From an uncultured Acidobacteriota bacterium (GTDB lineage: Bacteria > Acidobacteriota > Blastocatellia > Pyrinomonadales > Pyrinomonadaceae): a stretch of 6,696 nt of DNA. This document shows, one piece after another, positions 1 to 5,969 of the stretch (its first letter is position 1; each line of letters opens with the position of its first letter). Both the position numbers and the translations under genes were made by a program. The notes beneath the pieces are model-generated. The model searched no databases and had not been told where the DNA came from. It was given only the letters and a program-made list of their open reading frames with translations. The stretch is from NCBI GenBank assembly GCA_902826505.1, contig CADEFG010000283.1:1-6696 (forward strand), given 5' to 3'.

Positions 1-36
1 GAGGTCGGCGATTACGACGACGAGGACGAAGAATAG
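1..36 (+). CDS. C-terminal end of an unidentified protein with an acidic tail (partial)
   Basis: An open frame from the first base encodes EVGDYDDEDEE and stops at TAG (34-36). Eight of eleven residues are Asp or Glu, a composition seen at the disordered C-termini of many bacterial proteins. The start and the rest of the gene lie outside the window, so the product cannot be named. Support comes from the strong hairpin that follows 43 bases after the stop and from the leftward gene that begins its 3' end just beyond it. It could also be chance reading in an intergenic stretch, since only 36 bases are visible. Confidence 0.5.
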   Translation, partial: EVGDYDDEDEE

Positions 37-79
37 TTCAGCCGGGCAAAAATTAAAAACGATTCAATTTTCAAAAAGC

Positions 80-107
80 AAAAAGCGGTGAATTCTCACC
101 GCTTTTT
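80..107. terminator. Bidirectional intrinsic terminator between convergent genes
   Basis: AAAAAGCGGTGA (80-91) pairs perfectly with TCACCGCTTTTT (96-107) around a 4-base ATTC loop. The stem is flanked by an A-run on the left and a T-run on the right, so on either strand the RNA hairpin ends in a U-tract. It lies between the rightward gene ending at 36 and the leftward receptor gene ending at 130, which is where a shared terminator is expected. Confidence 0.85.
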
Positions 108-129
108 AAGATTGTCATTGGATTTTTGA

Positions 130-3100
130 TCAGAAAACCAATCTGGCACCCAAAATAACCCGTCGGTTACCGCCGTTTGTTGCCCATTGATTGAGAAAAC
201 TCGGAGCATTGATCCGTCCTTCGGGAACGCCGAAATTACGTTCGTTTAAGACATTGAACATATCGGCGCGAAGCTGGAATCGGACGGTTTCCGAGATGCG
301 GGTGTTTTTGATGACTCCAAAATCAACCAGCCGCAGACGTTGCGCCCGCAGAATGTTTCGACCGGCGCTGCCGATACGCTGGGCGGCGGTAATCGCAGTA
401 AACAATCCCGGACACACATTGTTTGCAATGGCAGTGCCGCATTGCGCCCTGATTTCCGGTATCGACATCCCGGAAAGATCAATGTTCGAGGCTAAATTCG
501 GACGAATCGAATTTCCGACCAATCCGTCAATCCCGTTCAAAGTACCCGCCGGATCGTTACCGTTGAGCACGGTAAACGGCGCGCCGCTTTGAATGGTAAA
601 GAATGAATTGATCTGAAATCCGCCGAGAACTTTTCCGATCAAACCTTTCTGCGATTGGAAAAACGGTAATTCGTAGACAAAATTGCCCGACAAGCGATGC
701 GGACGGTCAAAGCTCGAACGAGAGCGGTCACCTTCCAGATTGAAGGAATCCTGGGCAACGGCAACTTCCGCATTCGACGGATTGAATGTTTCCGATGCCG
801 TATCGATAAACGAACTGTAGGTGTAATTAACACCGGCACTAAAGTTGCGGCTCAGGCGTTTTTCCAAACTCGCTTGGAGAGCGTTGTAAACCGAGTTGGC
901 GGCATTCGCACGAAGTCGAATGACGCCGCGGGTCGGGTCAACGCGCGGACACAGATTCGTCGAAGTTCCTCCGGGGCAAGCCGTTCGCGGATTACCGTCA
1001 ACCGTTTGAAACAAACCCGTTCCTTTGGTTCTGATAAAGCCGACCTTGAACATCAAATCGCTCGCCAGCTCACGCTGTATTTCAAACGAATATTGATCGG
1101 TTGCCGGCGAACGGAAATCTTCCGCGACGACGGTACGCGTCAAAATATTCGGATTTGAAACATTCGGGACAGTCGCCGTGGTAACGGTTGTGAAAGCATT
1201 TGCCGCCGGGAAAGTAACCGACGCCAGGAAAGGAAAACCGCCGGCAATATTCAAATTGAGATTGATGTAGTTGGCATCATAGGTGCGCGAATAACCGCCT
1301 CTCAATACCAATTTATCACCGCCGGTAATAAATCCGATGATCCCGTTCTTACTGGTGCGCGGGTTGTAATTAAACCCGATGCGGGGCATAAAGTTATTTT
1401 TATCAACCGACGGCACGGGCGTTAAAGCATATCGTTGGTCGCCGCCGTTTGCCGCGACAATTCGTTCATTGGCTTCTTTTAAATAACTGAACGAATCGCC
1501 CGGATTTTCATAGCGAAGTCCGAGCGTTATTGAAAAATTCGATGAAATCCGCCATTCATCCTGCACGAAAGCATAAAACTCTTTCCAGCGATAAAATCCG
1601 ATCGTATCGCCGCCGCGCAAAGGAAGATTGATGGTCGCCACCTGGGCAATATCATCGACGTAATTTTGTAAAGTGGTATAGGCAAGCCGACCCCGCACCG
1701 TCGGAACGAAGAAACTTTTGACATCTGTGCGGCGCAGGTCAATGCCGAATTTCAGATTATGGTTGCCCGTCGTAAAGGAAAGCGAATCCTGAATTTGGTA
1801 GGTGTCGTTAATCCGAAACTGCGGCAAATTTACGGCTAATCCGATCGCCGTACGGCTTGCCGCCGCGTTAAATCCGGTCAAACCCAAATCGGAAATTTCA
1901 ATCGAGGGAATGGCTTCCGAAGACGAATCAGTCGCCGTCGTCGTCGAATCAAAGCGTGACCAGGCGATCCGCGCTTCATTTGATAATTTATCACTCAAAA
2001 TGCTGTTCAGAACAATCGTCGCGGCTTTGGTTTTCGTCGGAACGACCGTCGTCAGTCCGGGCGGTGTCACCTGTCCGCCGCCGGACGAAGTATTCTTGTC
2101 AAAACGATACCGTCCGTAGAGCAGATTCTTATCGCTGAAACGATGGTCAATTCTGATCGATCCCTGATCGGAATCGAACTTAAAGGATGAAGAGCCGGTA
2201 ATATTACCAAGCGGGACCACATAGGTTTGTCCGGCGACCGTAAAACTTCTGGTTTGACCATTCGGTGTGCCGGCAGGCAAAAATCGTAAAAGCGCGGCTA
2301 TTTGCGGACGATTGGAAAATTGCTGTAAAACAGCGCGTCCGGCATCGGTCGGCGCACCGTTTAGCGTAAAACCCGAACCGAGTTGCCGGTCTGTCCATTT
2401 TTGGTAATCGCCAAAGAAAAATGTCCGATCTTTGCCGCTGTAAAAATATGGACCGCCTTCACCGAAAGCGGGCAGGGTGAGCGGACCGCCGAAGGTGAAA
2501 CCATACTGAAATTCCTTTCGCAGCGGAGCTTTTTGCCGCGAAACGTCGGTTGCCGCCGAATTACAAAAGCCCGCTTGTTTATCAAGATTGCTGCAGGCGT
2601 TTAAGTTTTCGTTATTGTGAAAGACAAAACCCGAACCATGAAACTCATTGGTGCCGGATTTGCCGATAAAATTAACGACCGCGCCGGAATTTCGCCCGTA
2701 TTCGGCTAAAAACTGATTCGTAATGATGCGAACTTCCCCGATCGCATCGGGATTATTGATCGCTATTTGTCCGCCGGACAGACTCGGATCGTTAATGTCC
2801 TGCCCGTCAATCATAAAGTTATTCGAGCGAAGACGACCGCCATTCGATGAAAAACTAATGCCATTGGCAAAACCGGTTTGACCGGAACTCAGCTGACTGA
2901 CGCCGGGAACGGACAACAACACGTTATAAACATTTCGATTGGTTGAGATGGGAAGCTCCGACAAACGCTTGGCGTCAAAACGGGTGCTGACCTCCGCCGT
3001 TGTCGTATTGAGCAACGAAGCATTTTCCGTAACCGTGATGACTTCTTGAATGTTTCCGGCTTTCATGAGCGGATCCACAACGGCATTCTGGTTTAAGGCC

Positions 3101-3387
3101 AGACTAATACCGGTCTGGACATATTTCGCAAAATTAGCACTTTCGACCGTAAGCTCATAATCACCGATCGGCAGATTGACAAAGTTAAACCGTCCTTCCG
3201 CGTCGGTTTGCAGATTACGCGAAAATCCGGTGTCAACATTCCGGGCGGTCACGTTGGCATTAGGTATGACAGACTGCTTTTCATCTGAAACGGTTCCTGA
3301 CAGCGAGGCAGTCGAGGATTGCGCCAGTGACGTCCAAACGCCGCCTATCAAAATCAAAAACAAAAGCAAAGAAATTTTTCTTTTCAT
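130..3387 (-). CDS. Oar-like TonB-dependent outer-membrane receptor with N-terminal carboxypeptidase-regulatory-like domain
   Basis: This 1085-residue protein is predicted to be an outer-membrane beta-barrel importing an unknown ligand with TonB energy. Residues 1-22 form a signal peptide (MKRKISLLLF..., probable cleavage after SLA). Residues 27-108 form a carboxypeptidase-regulatory-like Ig fold (SGTVSDEKQSVIPNANV, TDAEGRFNFVNLPIGDYEL). Residues 113-240 match the plug, with NNFMIDGQDIND at 189-200. The rest is barrel, with late RADMFNVLNERNFG and a terminal Phe (ILGARLVF), as outer-membrane barrels usually have. The architecture and length are those of the Oar/TonB-receptor family abundant in Acidobacteriota. 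No SusD partner is adjacent and I see no clear TonB box, so the substrate is unknown. The ATG is supported by AAAGGAGA (minus strand, 3393-3400) five bases upstream. All six cysteines form three close pairs (265/275, 804/813, 983/992). An alternative is an adhesin-like Oar protein without transport function. Confidence 0.93.
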   Translation of the reverse strand: MKRKISLLLFLILIGGVWTSLAQSSTASLSGTVSDEKQSVIPNANVTARNVDTGFSRNLQTDAEGRFNFVNLPIGDYELTVESANFAKYVQTGISLALNQNAVVDPLMKAGNIQEVITVTENASLLNTTTAEVSTRFDAKRLSELPISTNRNVYNVLLSVPGVSQLSSGQTGFANGISFSSNGGRLRSNNFMIDGQDINDPSLSGGQIAINNPDAIGEVRIITNQFLAEYGRNSGAVVNFIGKSGTNEFHGSGFVFHNNENLNACSNLDKQAGFCNSAATDVSRQKAPLRKEFQYGFTFGGPLTLPAFGEGGPYFYSGKDRTFFFGDYQKWTDRQLGSGFTLNGAPTDAGRAVLQQFSNRPQIAALLRFLPAGTPNGQTRSFTVAGQTYVVPLGNITGSSSFKFDSDQGSIRIDHRFSDKNLLYGRYRFDKNTSSGGGQVTPPGLTTVVPTKTKAATIVLNSILSDKLSNEARIAWSRFDSTTTATDSSSEAIPSIEISDLGLTGFNAAASRTAIGLAVNLPQFRINDTYQIQDSLSFTTGNHNLKFGIDLRRTDVKSFFVPTVRGRLAYTTLQNYVDDIAQVATINLPLRGGDTIGFYRWKEFYAFVQDEWRISSNFSITLGLRYENPGDSFSYLKEANERIVAANGGDQRYALTPVPSVDKNNFMPRIGFNYNPRTSKNGIIGFITGGDKLVLRGGYSRTYDANYINLNLNIAGGFPFLASVTFPAANAFTTVTTATVPNVSNPNILTRTVVAEDFRSPATDQYSFEIQRELASDLMFKVGFIRTKGTGLFQTVDGNPRTACPGGTSTNLCPRVDPTRGVIRLRANAANSVYNALQASLEKRLSRNFSAGVNYTYSSFIDTASETFNPSNAEVAVAQDSFNLEGDRSRSSFDRPHRLSGNFVYELPFFQSQKGLIGKVLGGFQINSFFTIQSGAPFTVLNGNDPAGTLNGIDGLVGNSIRPNLASNIDLSGMSIPEIRAQCGTAIANNVCPGLFTAITAAQRIGSAGRNILRAQRLRLVDFGVIKNTRISETVRFQLRADMFNVLNERNFGVPEGRINAPSFLNQWATNGGNRRVILGARLVF

Positions 3388-3392
3388 TTAGG

Positions 3393-3400
3393 TCTCCTTT
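3393..3400 (-). promoter_or_regulatory. Strong ribosome binding site of the TonB-dependent receptor gene
   Basis: Read on the minus strand the bases are AAAGGAGA, a near-ideal Shine-Dalgarno sequence, with five bases to the ATG at 3385-3387. This fixes the start directly before the signal peptide. Confidence 0.85.
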
Positions 3401-3732
3401 ACAATTTTATTATTTGAATCAGGGGTAATCTAATGCGTTATAAATAAAATAATCTCTTGCTTATAGGACGGATATACGCAAATATTGTTCCGTGCGGGAA
3501 ATTACCTAATCAAAAGATTTATCAGGCATTCCGCAGAAAAAAGTTTAAAAATTTTGATTTTATTACAAAAAAATGGATTATTCGGTGATTTGTTTGAAAA
3601 GGCGAAGCCCTTTATTTATGAAAATTAACCGGTCAATGAGACTCAAATGAGGACATTCATCATTAGCAATTCGTCGAATCCCGCCCGACTGCCGATCAAG
3701 CATCGCCGTGTTAGAAATATTATTTTTTCGGG
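3401..3732. other. AT-rich intergenic region between two minus-strand genes
   Basis: This stretch separates the receptor gene from the metalloprotease-like gene, both read leftward, and should carry the receptor's promoter. On the minus strand, TATAAC (3437-3442) and TATAAG (3460-3465) each match five of six bases of a -10 box, but neither has a convincing -35 at normal spacing, so I do not call a promoter. A small hairpin, AAAGG/CCTTT followed by T residues on the minus strand (about 3599-3613), could be a weak terminator for the upstream gene. A short rightward open frame at 3647-3838 overlaps the metalloprotease gene and has no recognisable protein features. I see no RNA gene or repeat family here. 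Confidence 0.5.
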
Positions 3733-4398
3733 CTATTCCGAACAGTCTTCAAATTCCTTTCCTTTGCAGGTGAACAATTCCGGCACGATGTCTCGGGTCT
3801 GTTTGCGGACGTGCTGCCAGATGATCGATCTGCCGTGACTTGCTTCGGTCCAGCCCAATTGTTGGCGGTTTTTCCAGACAAATGCATACGCCGATTTTTC
3901 GTCCGCGCCTTTCAAATGCTGGGCTTCGTGAAGCAGAATCGCGGCGCGTTCGGTGTCGTCCTGCGAATATTGGAAAAAATCGGGGTAGATCGTCATGATC
4001 TCGAACGGAAAATTTGTCGCGGCATAGGCGTTTTCTTCGCGCGTCGAAACATTGAGCCAGTTATCCGTTCCGCGATACGCCGTCAAAAACCGCAGTAAAA
4101 AGACTTCCTTGCCGAAACCTTTTTCTTCGAGGATCAAGATCGAACGCTCGATCGATTTTTTCTCGTCGTAGGCAAGCCGTTTCGCCGAGACGATCAAAGA
4201 CAGATAAAAACCGAACAGCGCGATAAAAATTGCCGTCAGCAAACCGCCGCCGCGAATAAACAGCTTCGATCTGAAAAAGGATTTTTTCGCGTTTGATTGG
4301 TCAAAGTTCGACGTTCCGGTAAAATTAAACGCGCACCGCAGACAGTTTTCAGCGGTCGCAAAATTTACGAGTTGGCAGTTCGGACATTTTTTTTTCAT
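3733..4398 (-). CDS. Zinc-ribbon, single-span membrane protein with HExxH metalloprotease-like motif
   Basis: I do not recognise this 221-residue protein by name. It starts with a zinc ribbon, CPNC at 5-8 and CLRC at 19-22, of the kind seen at the N-termini of small bacterial membrane proteins. A Ser/Asn/Lys-rich linker follows, then one transmembrane segment (about 47-71, hydrophobic core LLTAIFIALFGFYLSLIV). The C-terminal domain has HEAQH at 157-161 inside RAAILLHEAQHLKGADEKSAYAF, a classic zinc-metallopeptidase helix, extended as HExxHxxGxxE with Glu167 where metzincins have His or Asp. Two more cysteines (211 and 219) sit near the C-terminus. Likely topology is ribbon inside and HExxH domain outside, but charges flank both sides of the span. 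The preceding ATG lacks a clear Shine-Dalgarno, although the initiating MKKKCPNC context is convincing. Peptidase activity is inference; it could be a non-catalytic zinc-binding domain. Confidence 0.8.
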   Translation of the reverse strand: MKKKCPNCQLVNFATAENCLRCAFNFTGTSNFDQSNAKKSFFRSKLFIRGGGLLTAIFIALFGFYLSLIVSAKRLAYDEKKSIERSILILEEKGFGKEVFLLRFLTAYRGTDNWLNVSTREENAYAATNFPFEIMTIYPDFFQYSQDDTERAAILLHEAQHLKGADEKSAYAFVWKNRQQLGWTEASHGRSIIWQHVRKQTRDIVPELFTCKGKEFEDCSE

Positions 4399-4410
4399 TT
4401 GAGATAAGTG

Positions 4411-4427
4411 CGGCGGCGGCGGCGGCG
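4411..4427. repeat. CGG trinucleotide microsatellite in the 5' region of the metalloprotease-like gene
   Basis: Five CGG units in a row plus a trailing CG lie 13 bases before the ATG at 4398, inside the expected untranslated leader of the minus-strand gene. On the mRNA this reads as a GCC-type tract, just where a ribosome binding site would normally be. Such tracts are prone to slippage, but nothing in the sequence shows that the length varies. Confidence 0.7.
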
Positions 4428-4430
4428 CGT

Positions 4431-4472
4431 GAAAGCCGCTTTATTATAAAAACGCCGAATCAAGCGGCTTTC
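4431..4472. repeat. Perfect 11-base inverted repeat in the divergent intergenic region
   Basis: GAAAGCCGCTT (4431-4441) is exactly complementary to AAGCGGCTTTC (4462-4472), with a 20-base AT-rich spacer. The spacer contains a perfect minus-strand TATAAT (4443-4448). It may be an operator for a dimeric regulator covering that -10 box, or a hairpin near the 5' end of the leftward transcript. A terminator role seems less likely because no rightward gene precedes it. Confidence 0.6.
4443..4448 (-). promoter_or_regulatory. Candidate -10 box for the metalloprotease-like gene
   Basis: Read leftward, 4448-4443 is TATAAT, a perfect sigma-70 type -10 hexamer, 44 bases upstream of the ATG at 4398. The -35 position at 17-base spacing (4466-4471) reads AAAGCC, which is poor. 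TTGATT (4458-4463) is -35-like but only 9 bases away. The -10 lies inside an 11-base inverted repeat, so use of the site may depend on a bound regulator. Confidence 0.35.
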
Positions 4473-4552
4473 CATATTTTTTTCGGCTTTTTTTCGCGGT
4501 CGGAAAGCAGAGATTTCAGCGAGAGTGACCGGAAAAATCACGCATATTTCCG

Positions 4553-4583
4553 GCACGCGCGGCGCGCTTTGCAACGCGCGTGC
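4553..4583. repeat. Perfect GC-rich 9-base inverted repeat upstream of the foldase gene
   Basis: GCACGCGCG (4553-4561) pairs with CGCGCGTGC (4575-4583) around a 13-base spacer, standing out in AT-rich surroundings. It ends about 70 bases before the -35 box proposed at 4654. It could be an operator or the hairpin of an attenuator if transcription starts further upstream. No T-run follows it directly (a G-run does), so it is not an intrinsic terminator on the plus strand. Confidence 0.5.
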
Positions 4584-4653
4584 GGGGGAATAATTTCATT
4601 ATTTTTAATTGAAAAGAAACGCGAGCTGTTTTTTCGGCATCAAAACCTGCTAG

Positions 4654-4682
4654 TTGCATAAAACACACAATAAACATAATAT
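4654..4682 (+). promoter_or_regulatory. Candidate sigma-70 type promoter of the SurA-like gene
   Basis: TTGCAT (4654-4659) and TAATAT (4677-4682) are separated by 17 bases and each match four of six consensus bases. CATAAT (4675-4680) is an alternative -10 with five matches but 15-base spacing. Either would start transcription at about 4687-4690, leaving a leader of roughly 26 bases that contains the Shine-Dalgarno at 4703-4708. That start would make an ATG at 4689 untranslatable in practice and agrees with the GTG start. Confidence 0.45.
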
Positions 4683-4702
4683 TTCCGAATGAGTTTTTTT
4701 TT

Positions 4703-4708
4703 AAGGAG
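4703..4708 (+). promoter_or_regulatory. Ribosome binding site that decides the GTG start of the SurA-like gene
   Basis: AAGGAG lies seven bases before the GTG at 4716-4718. The in-frame ATG at 4689 has only TATTTCCGA upstream, with no purine-rich site, and would place the ribosome binding site inside the coding region. Confidence 0.85.
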
Positions 4709-4715
4709 TAAAAAA

Positions 4716-5780
4716 GTGAAACGTACCGGCTTCGCAATTTTTTTGATTGCATTTTTATTTTTAACGAGCTTGACCGCTTTTGCCCAGGAAAGCGAACTGA
4801 AAGTGGTTGACGAGGTGGTCGCGCAGGTCAACGACGGCGTGATCACGCTCTCGCGGGTCAAACGCGAAATGAACTCGATCATTGACTCGCTGGTCGCCGA
4901 AGGCAAAACCCGCGAACAGGCAACGACCGAGGTGCAAGCAAAACAAGGCGAGCTGATCGCCGGTATTATCAACGAAGAACTTCTTTTGCAGAAAGGCAAG
5001 GAGCTCGGTGTCGAATCCGATGCCGATGCTTCGGTCAACCAGCGTTTTGTTGATATTATGAAACAGCAAAACCTGAAAACGCTCGACGCGCTCTACGAAG
5101 CAATGGAAAAGCAAGGCGTTAATCCGCAGGACATTCGCGAAAACTGGCGCCGTCAGATGATCAAGGACACCGTTCTGCAGCGCGAAGTGGGCGGTCGGGT
5201 CTACTGGGGCTGGCAGTCAAAAGAAATGAAGGCGTACTACGAAAAACACAAGGCAAAATTTACCAAACCCGAAACGCTGACGCTTTCGGAGATCTTTCTG
5301 AGTTTTGCCGGACGTGATGAAAATGCGGTGCGCGACAAAGCCAAAATGCTTGTCACGCAGCTTCGCAGCGGCGCGGATTTTGCCAAACTGGCGATCGAGA
5401 ATTCCGACCGCGAAAAGATCAAAGAAACCAAGGGAAGTGTCGGCACGGTAACGGTCACCGAACTCAAACAAATCAACGAAAAATTTGTCGCGCCGATCGC
5501 CGCAACCAAAGTCGGCGGCATCTCCGAACCGGTTGAAACGGTCGAAGGAATCGAGATTTTTCGCGTTGACGACCGCAAGGAAGCAAGCAAGGAATCGTTT
5601 TTTGACGAAGCCGAAGTGCGCCGCGAAATGACCATGGAAGTGCTGCCCGAAAAACGCAAAGAATATATGGTCACCTTGCGCACCGAATCTTATATCAAGA
5701 TCAATGACACCTATCGTCCGCTCGTTTCGCCGATCCTTTCCGCCGAAGCCAAACCGGAAGAAAAGAAACCGACCAAATAA
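4716..5780 (+). CDS. SurA/PpiC-type periplasmic peptidyl-prolyl isomerase or foldase
   Basis: From the GTG start the protein has 354 residues. Residues 1-23 are a textbook signal peptide (MKRTGFAIFLIAFLF..., cleavage after AFA). Residues 28-155 are a helical SurA_N-like chaperone region (VVDEVVAQVNDGVITLSRVK, then ELIAGIINEELLLQKGKELG), and YYEKHKAKFTKPETLTLSEI (174-193) is the usual link into a single parvulin domain at about 185-285 (RSGADFAKLAIENSDREK, VGGISEPVETVEGIEIF). A charged Pro/Lys-rich tail ends it. The family escorts unfolded outer-membrane proteins across the periplasm and can isomerise prolyl bonds. Escherichia coli SurA has two parvulin domains; this has one, as do many SurA-like and PrsA-like proteins. 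The parvulin histidines appear replaced by Glu192 and Glu280, and the only His is at 178, so the chaperone role may outweigh catalysis. The family assignment is firm, the exact subfamily is not. Confidence 0.9.
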   Translation: MKRTGFAIFLIAFLFLTSLTAFAQESELKVVDEVVAQVNDGVITLSRVKREMNSIIDSLVAEGKTREQATTEVQAKQGELIAGIINEELLLQKGKELGVESDADASVNQRFVDIMKQQNLKTLDALYEAMEKQGVNPQDIRENWRRQMIKDTVLQREVGGRVYWGWQSKEMKAYYEKHKAKFTKPETLTLSEIFLSFAGRDENAVRDKAKMLVTQLRSGADFAKLAIENSDREKIKETKGSVGTVTVTELKQINEKFVAPIAATKVGGISEPVETVEGIEIFRVDDRKEASKESFFDEAEVRREMTMEVLPEKRKEYMVTLRTESYIKINDTYRPLVSPILSAEAKPEEKKPTK

Positions 5781-5861
5781 CGGATAATGGATAATGGATA
5801 ATGGATAATGGATAATGATTTTTAGAGCAGCTACGAAATCAGTGTAGGGATTGGCGAAAAA

Positions 5862-5895
5862 GTCAGAACCGCCCGCGACCGCCGATGGTTCTAAC
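5862..5895. repeat. Imperfect hairpin inside the heptamer-bounded element
   Basis: GTCAGAACC and GGTTCTAAC are complementary at eight of nine positions around a 16-base GC-rich loop (GCCCGCGACCGCCGAT). The GC-rich loop contrasts with the AT-rich arms outside, as in REP-type palindromes. No T-run follows, so a terminator for the foldase gene is not supported. Confidence 0.5.
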
Positions 5896-5898
5896 CCG

Positions 5899-5928
5899 TT
5901 TATCCAAACTTTGATCGCGCTGGATAAA
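5899..5928. repeat. Perfect 8-base inverted repeat inside the heptamer-bounded element
   Basis: TTTATCCA (5899-5906) and TGGATAAA (5921-5928) flank a 14-base loop. The arm bases ATCCA/TGGAT echo the 7-base unit of the outer arrays, suggesting that it derives from the same repeat. Confidence 0.5.
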
Positions 5929-5969
5929 TTCAATATCCATTATCCGTTTTCCGTTTTCCATTGAAGAAA

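Larger units (their letters stand above)
4399..4715. other. Divergent intergenic region
   Basis: The 317 bases between the leftward metalloprotease-like gene and the rightward SurA-like gene hold a CGG tract, two inverted repeats (4431-4472 and 4553-4583) and candidate promoters facing each way. T-runs at 4476-4482 and 4487-4494 flank a short CGGC in the middle. A reading frame could start at 4689 in the same frame as the foldase gene, but it is judged to be leader. No small gene or RNA gene was recognised. Confidence 0.6.
5779..5962. repeat. 184-base element bounded by inverted arrays of a 7-base repeat
   Basis: The left arm is AACGGAT followed by four AATGGAT units and a degenerate AATGATT (5779-5820). 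The right arm, read on the minus strand, is AATGGAA, AACGGAA, AACGGAT, AATGGAT (5962-5935). Its outer part gives a perfect 15-base inverted repeat (5779-5793 with 5934-5948). The interior holds two further hairpins: GTCAGAACC with GGTTCTAAC (5862-5870/5887-5895, one mismatch) and TTTATCCA with TGGATAAA (5899-5906/5921-5928, perfect). It encodes no protein of its own. The layout resembles a small non-autonomous repeat such as a MITE-like or REP-like unit, or heptamer tandem repeats as described in cyanobacteria. The assignment to any family is inference. The arms begin at the last two bases of the foldase stop codon and end seven bases before the next ATG. Confidence 0.7.

Noticed and set aside
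697..1158. Plus-strand open frame (153 codons) within the receptor gene
   Set aside because: It lies wholly antisense to the TonB receptor, is Arg-rich without any domain pattern, and has no ribosome binding site.
130..3387. SusC-type assignment for the TonB receptor
   Set aside because: There is no adjacent SusD gene, and the N-terminal domain with the C-terminal FNVLNERNFG signature fits the Oar-like acidobacterial group better.
3647..3838. Short plus-strand frame (63 codons) in the gap and overlapping the metalloprotease-like gene
   Set aside because: No recognisable features and no good ribosome binding site; its second half is antisense to a better supported gene.
4462..4482. AAGCGGCTTTC followed by a T-run as a rightward intrinsic terminator
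   Set aside because: The hairpin loop is 20 bases, four bases separate the stem from the T-run, and no rightward gene lies upstream to be terminated.
5782..5816. Tandem GGATAAT repeats as a possible CRISPR array
   Set aside because: The unit is 7 bases with no spacers, so it is a simple tandem repeat rather than CRISPR.
5217..5933. Long minus-strand open frame (238 codons) opposite the foldase gene
   Set aside because: It is antisense to a confidently identified gene over most of its length, is low-complexity (Phe, Gly, Asp-rich) and includes translated heptamer repeat; it reflects the codon bias of the real gene.
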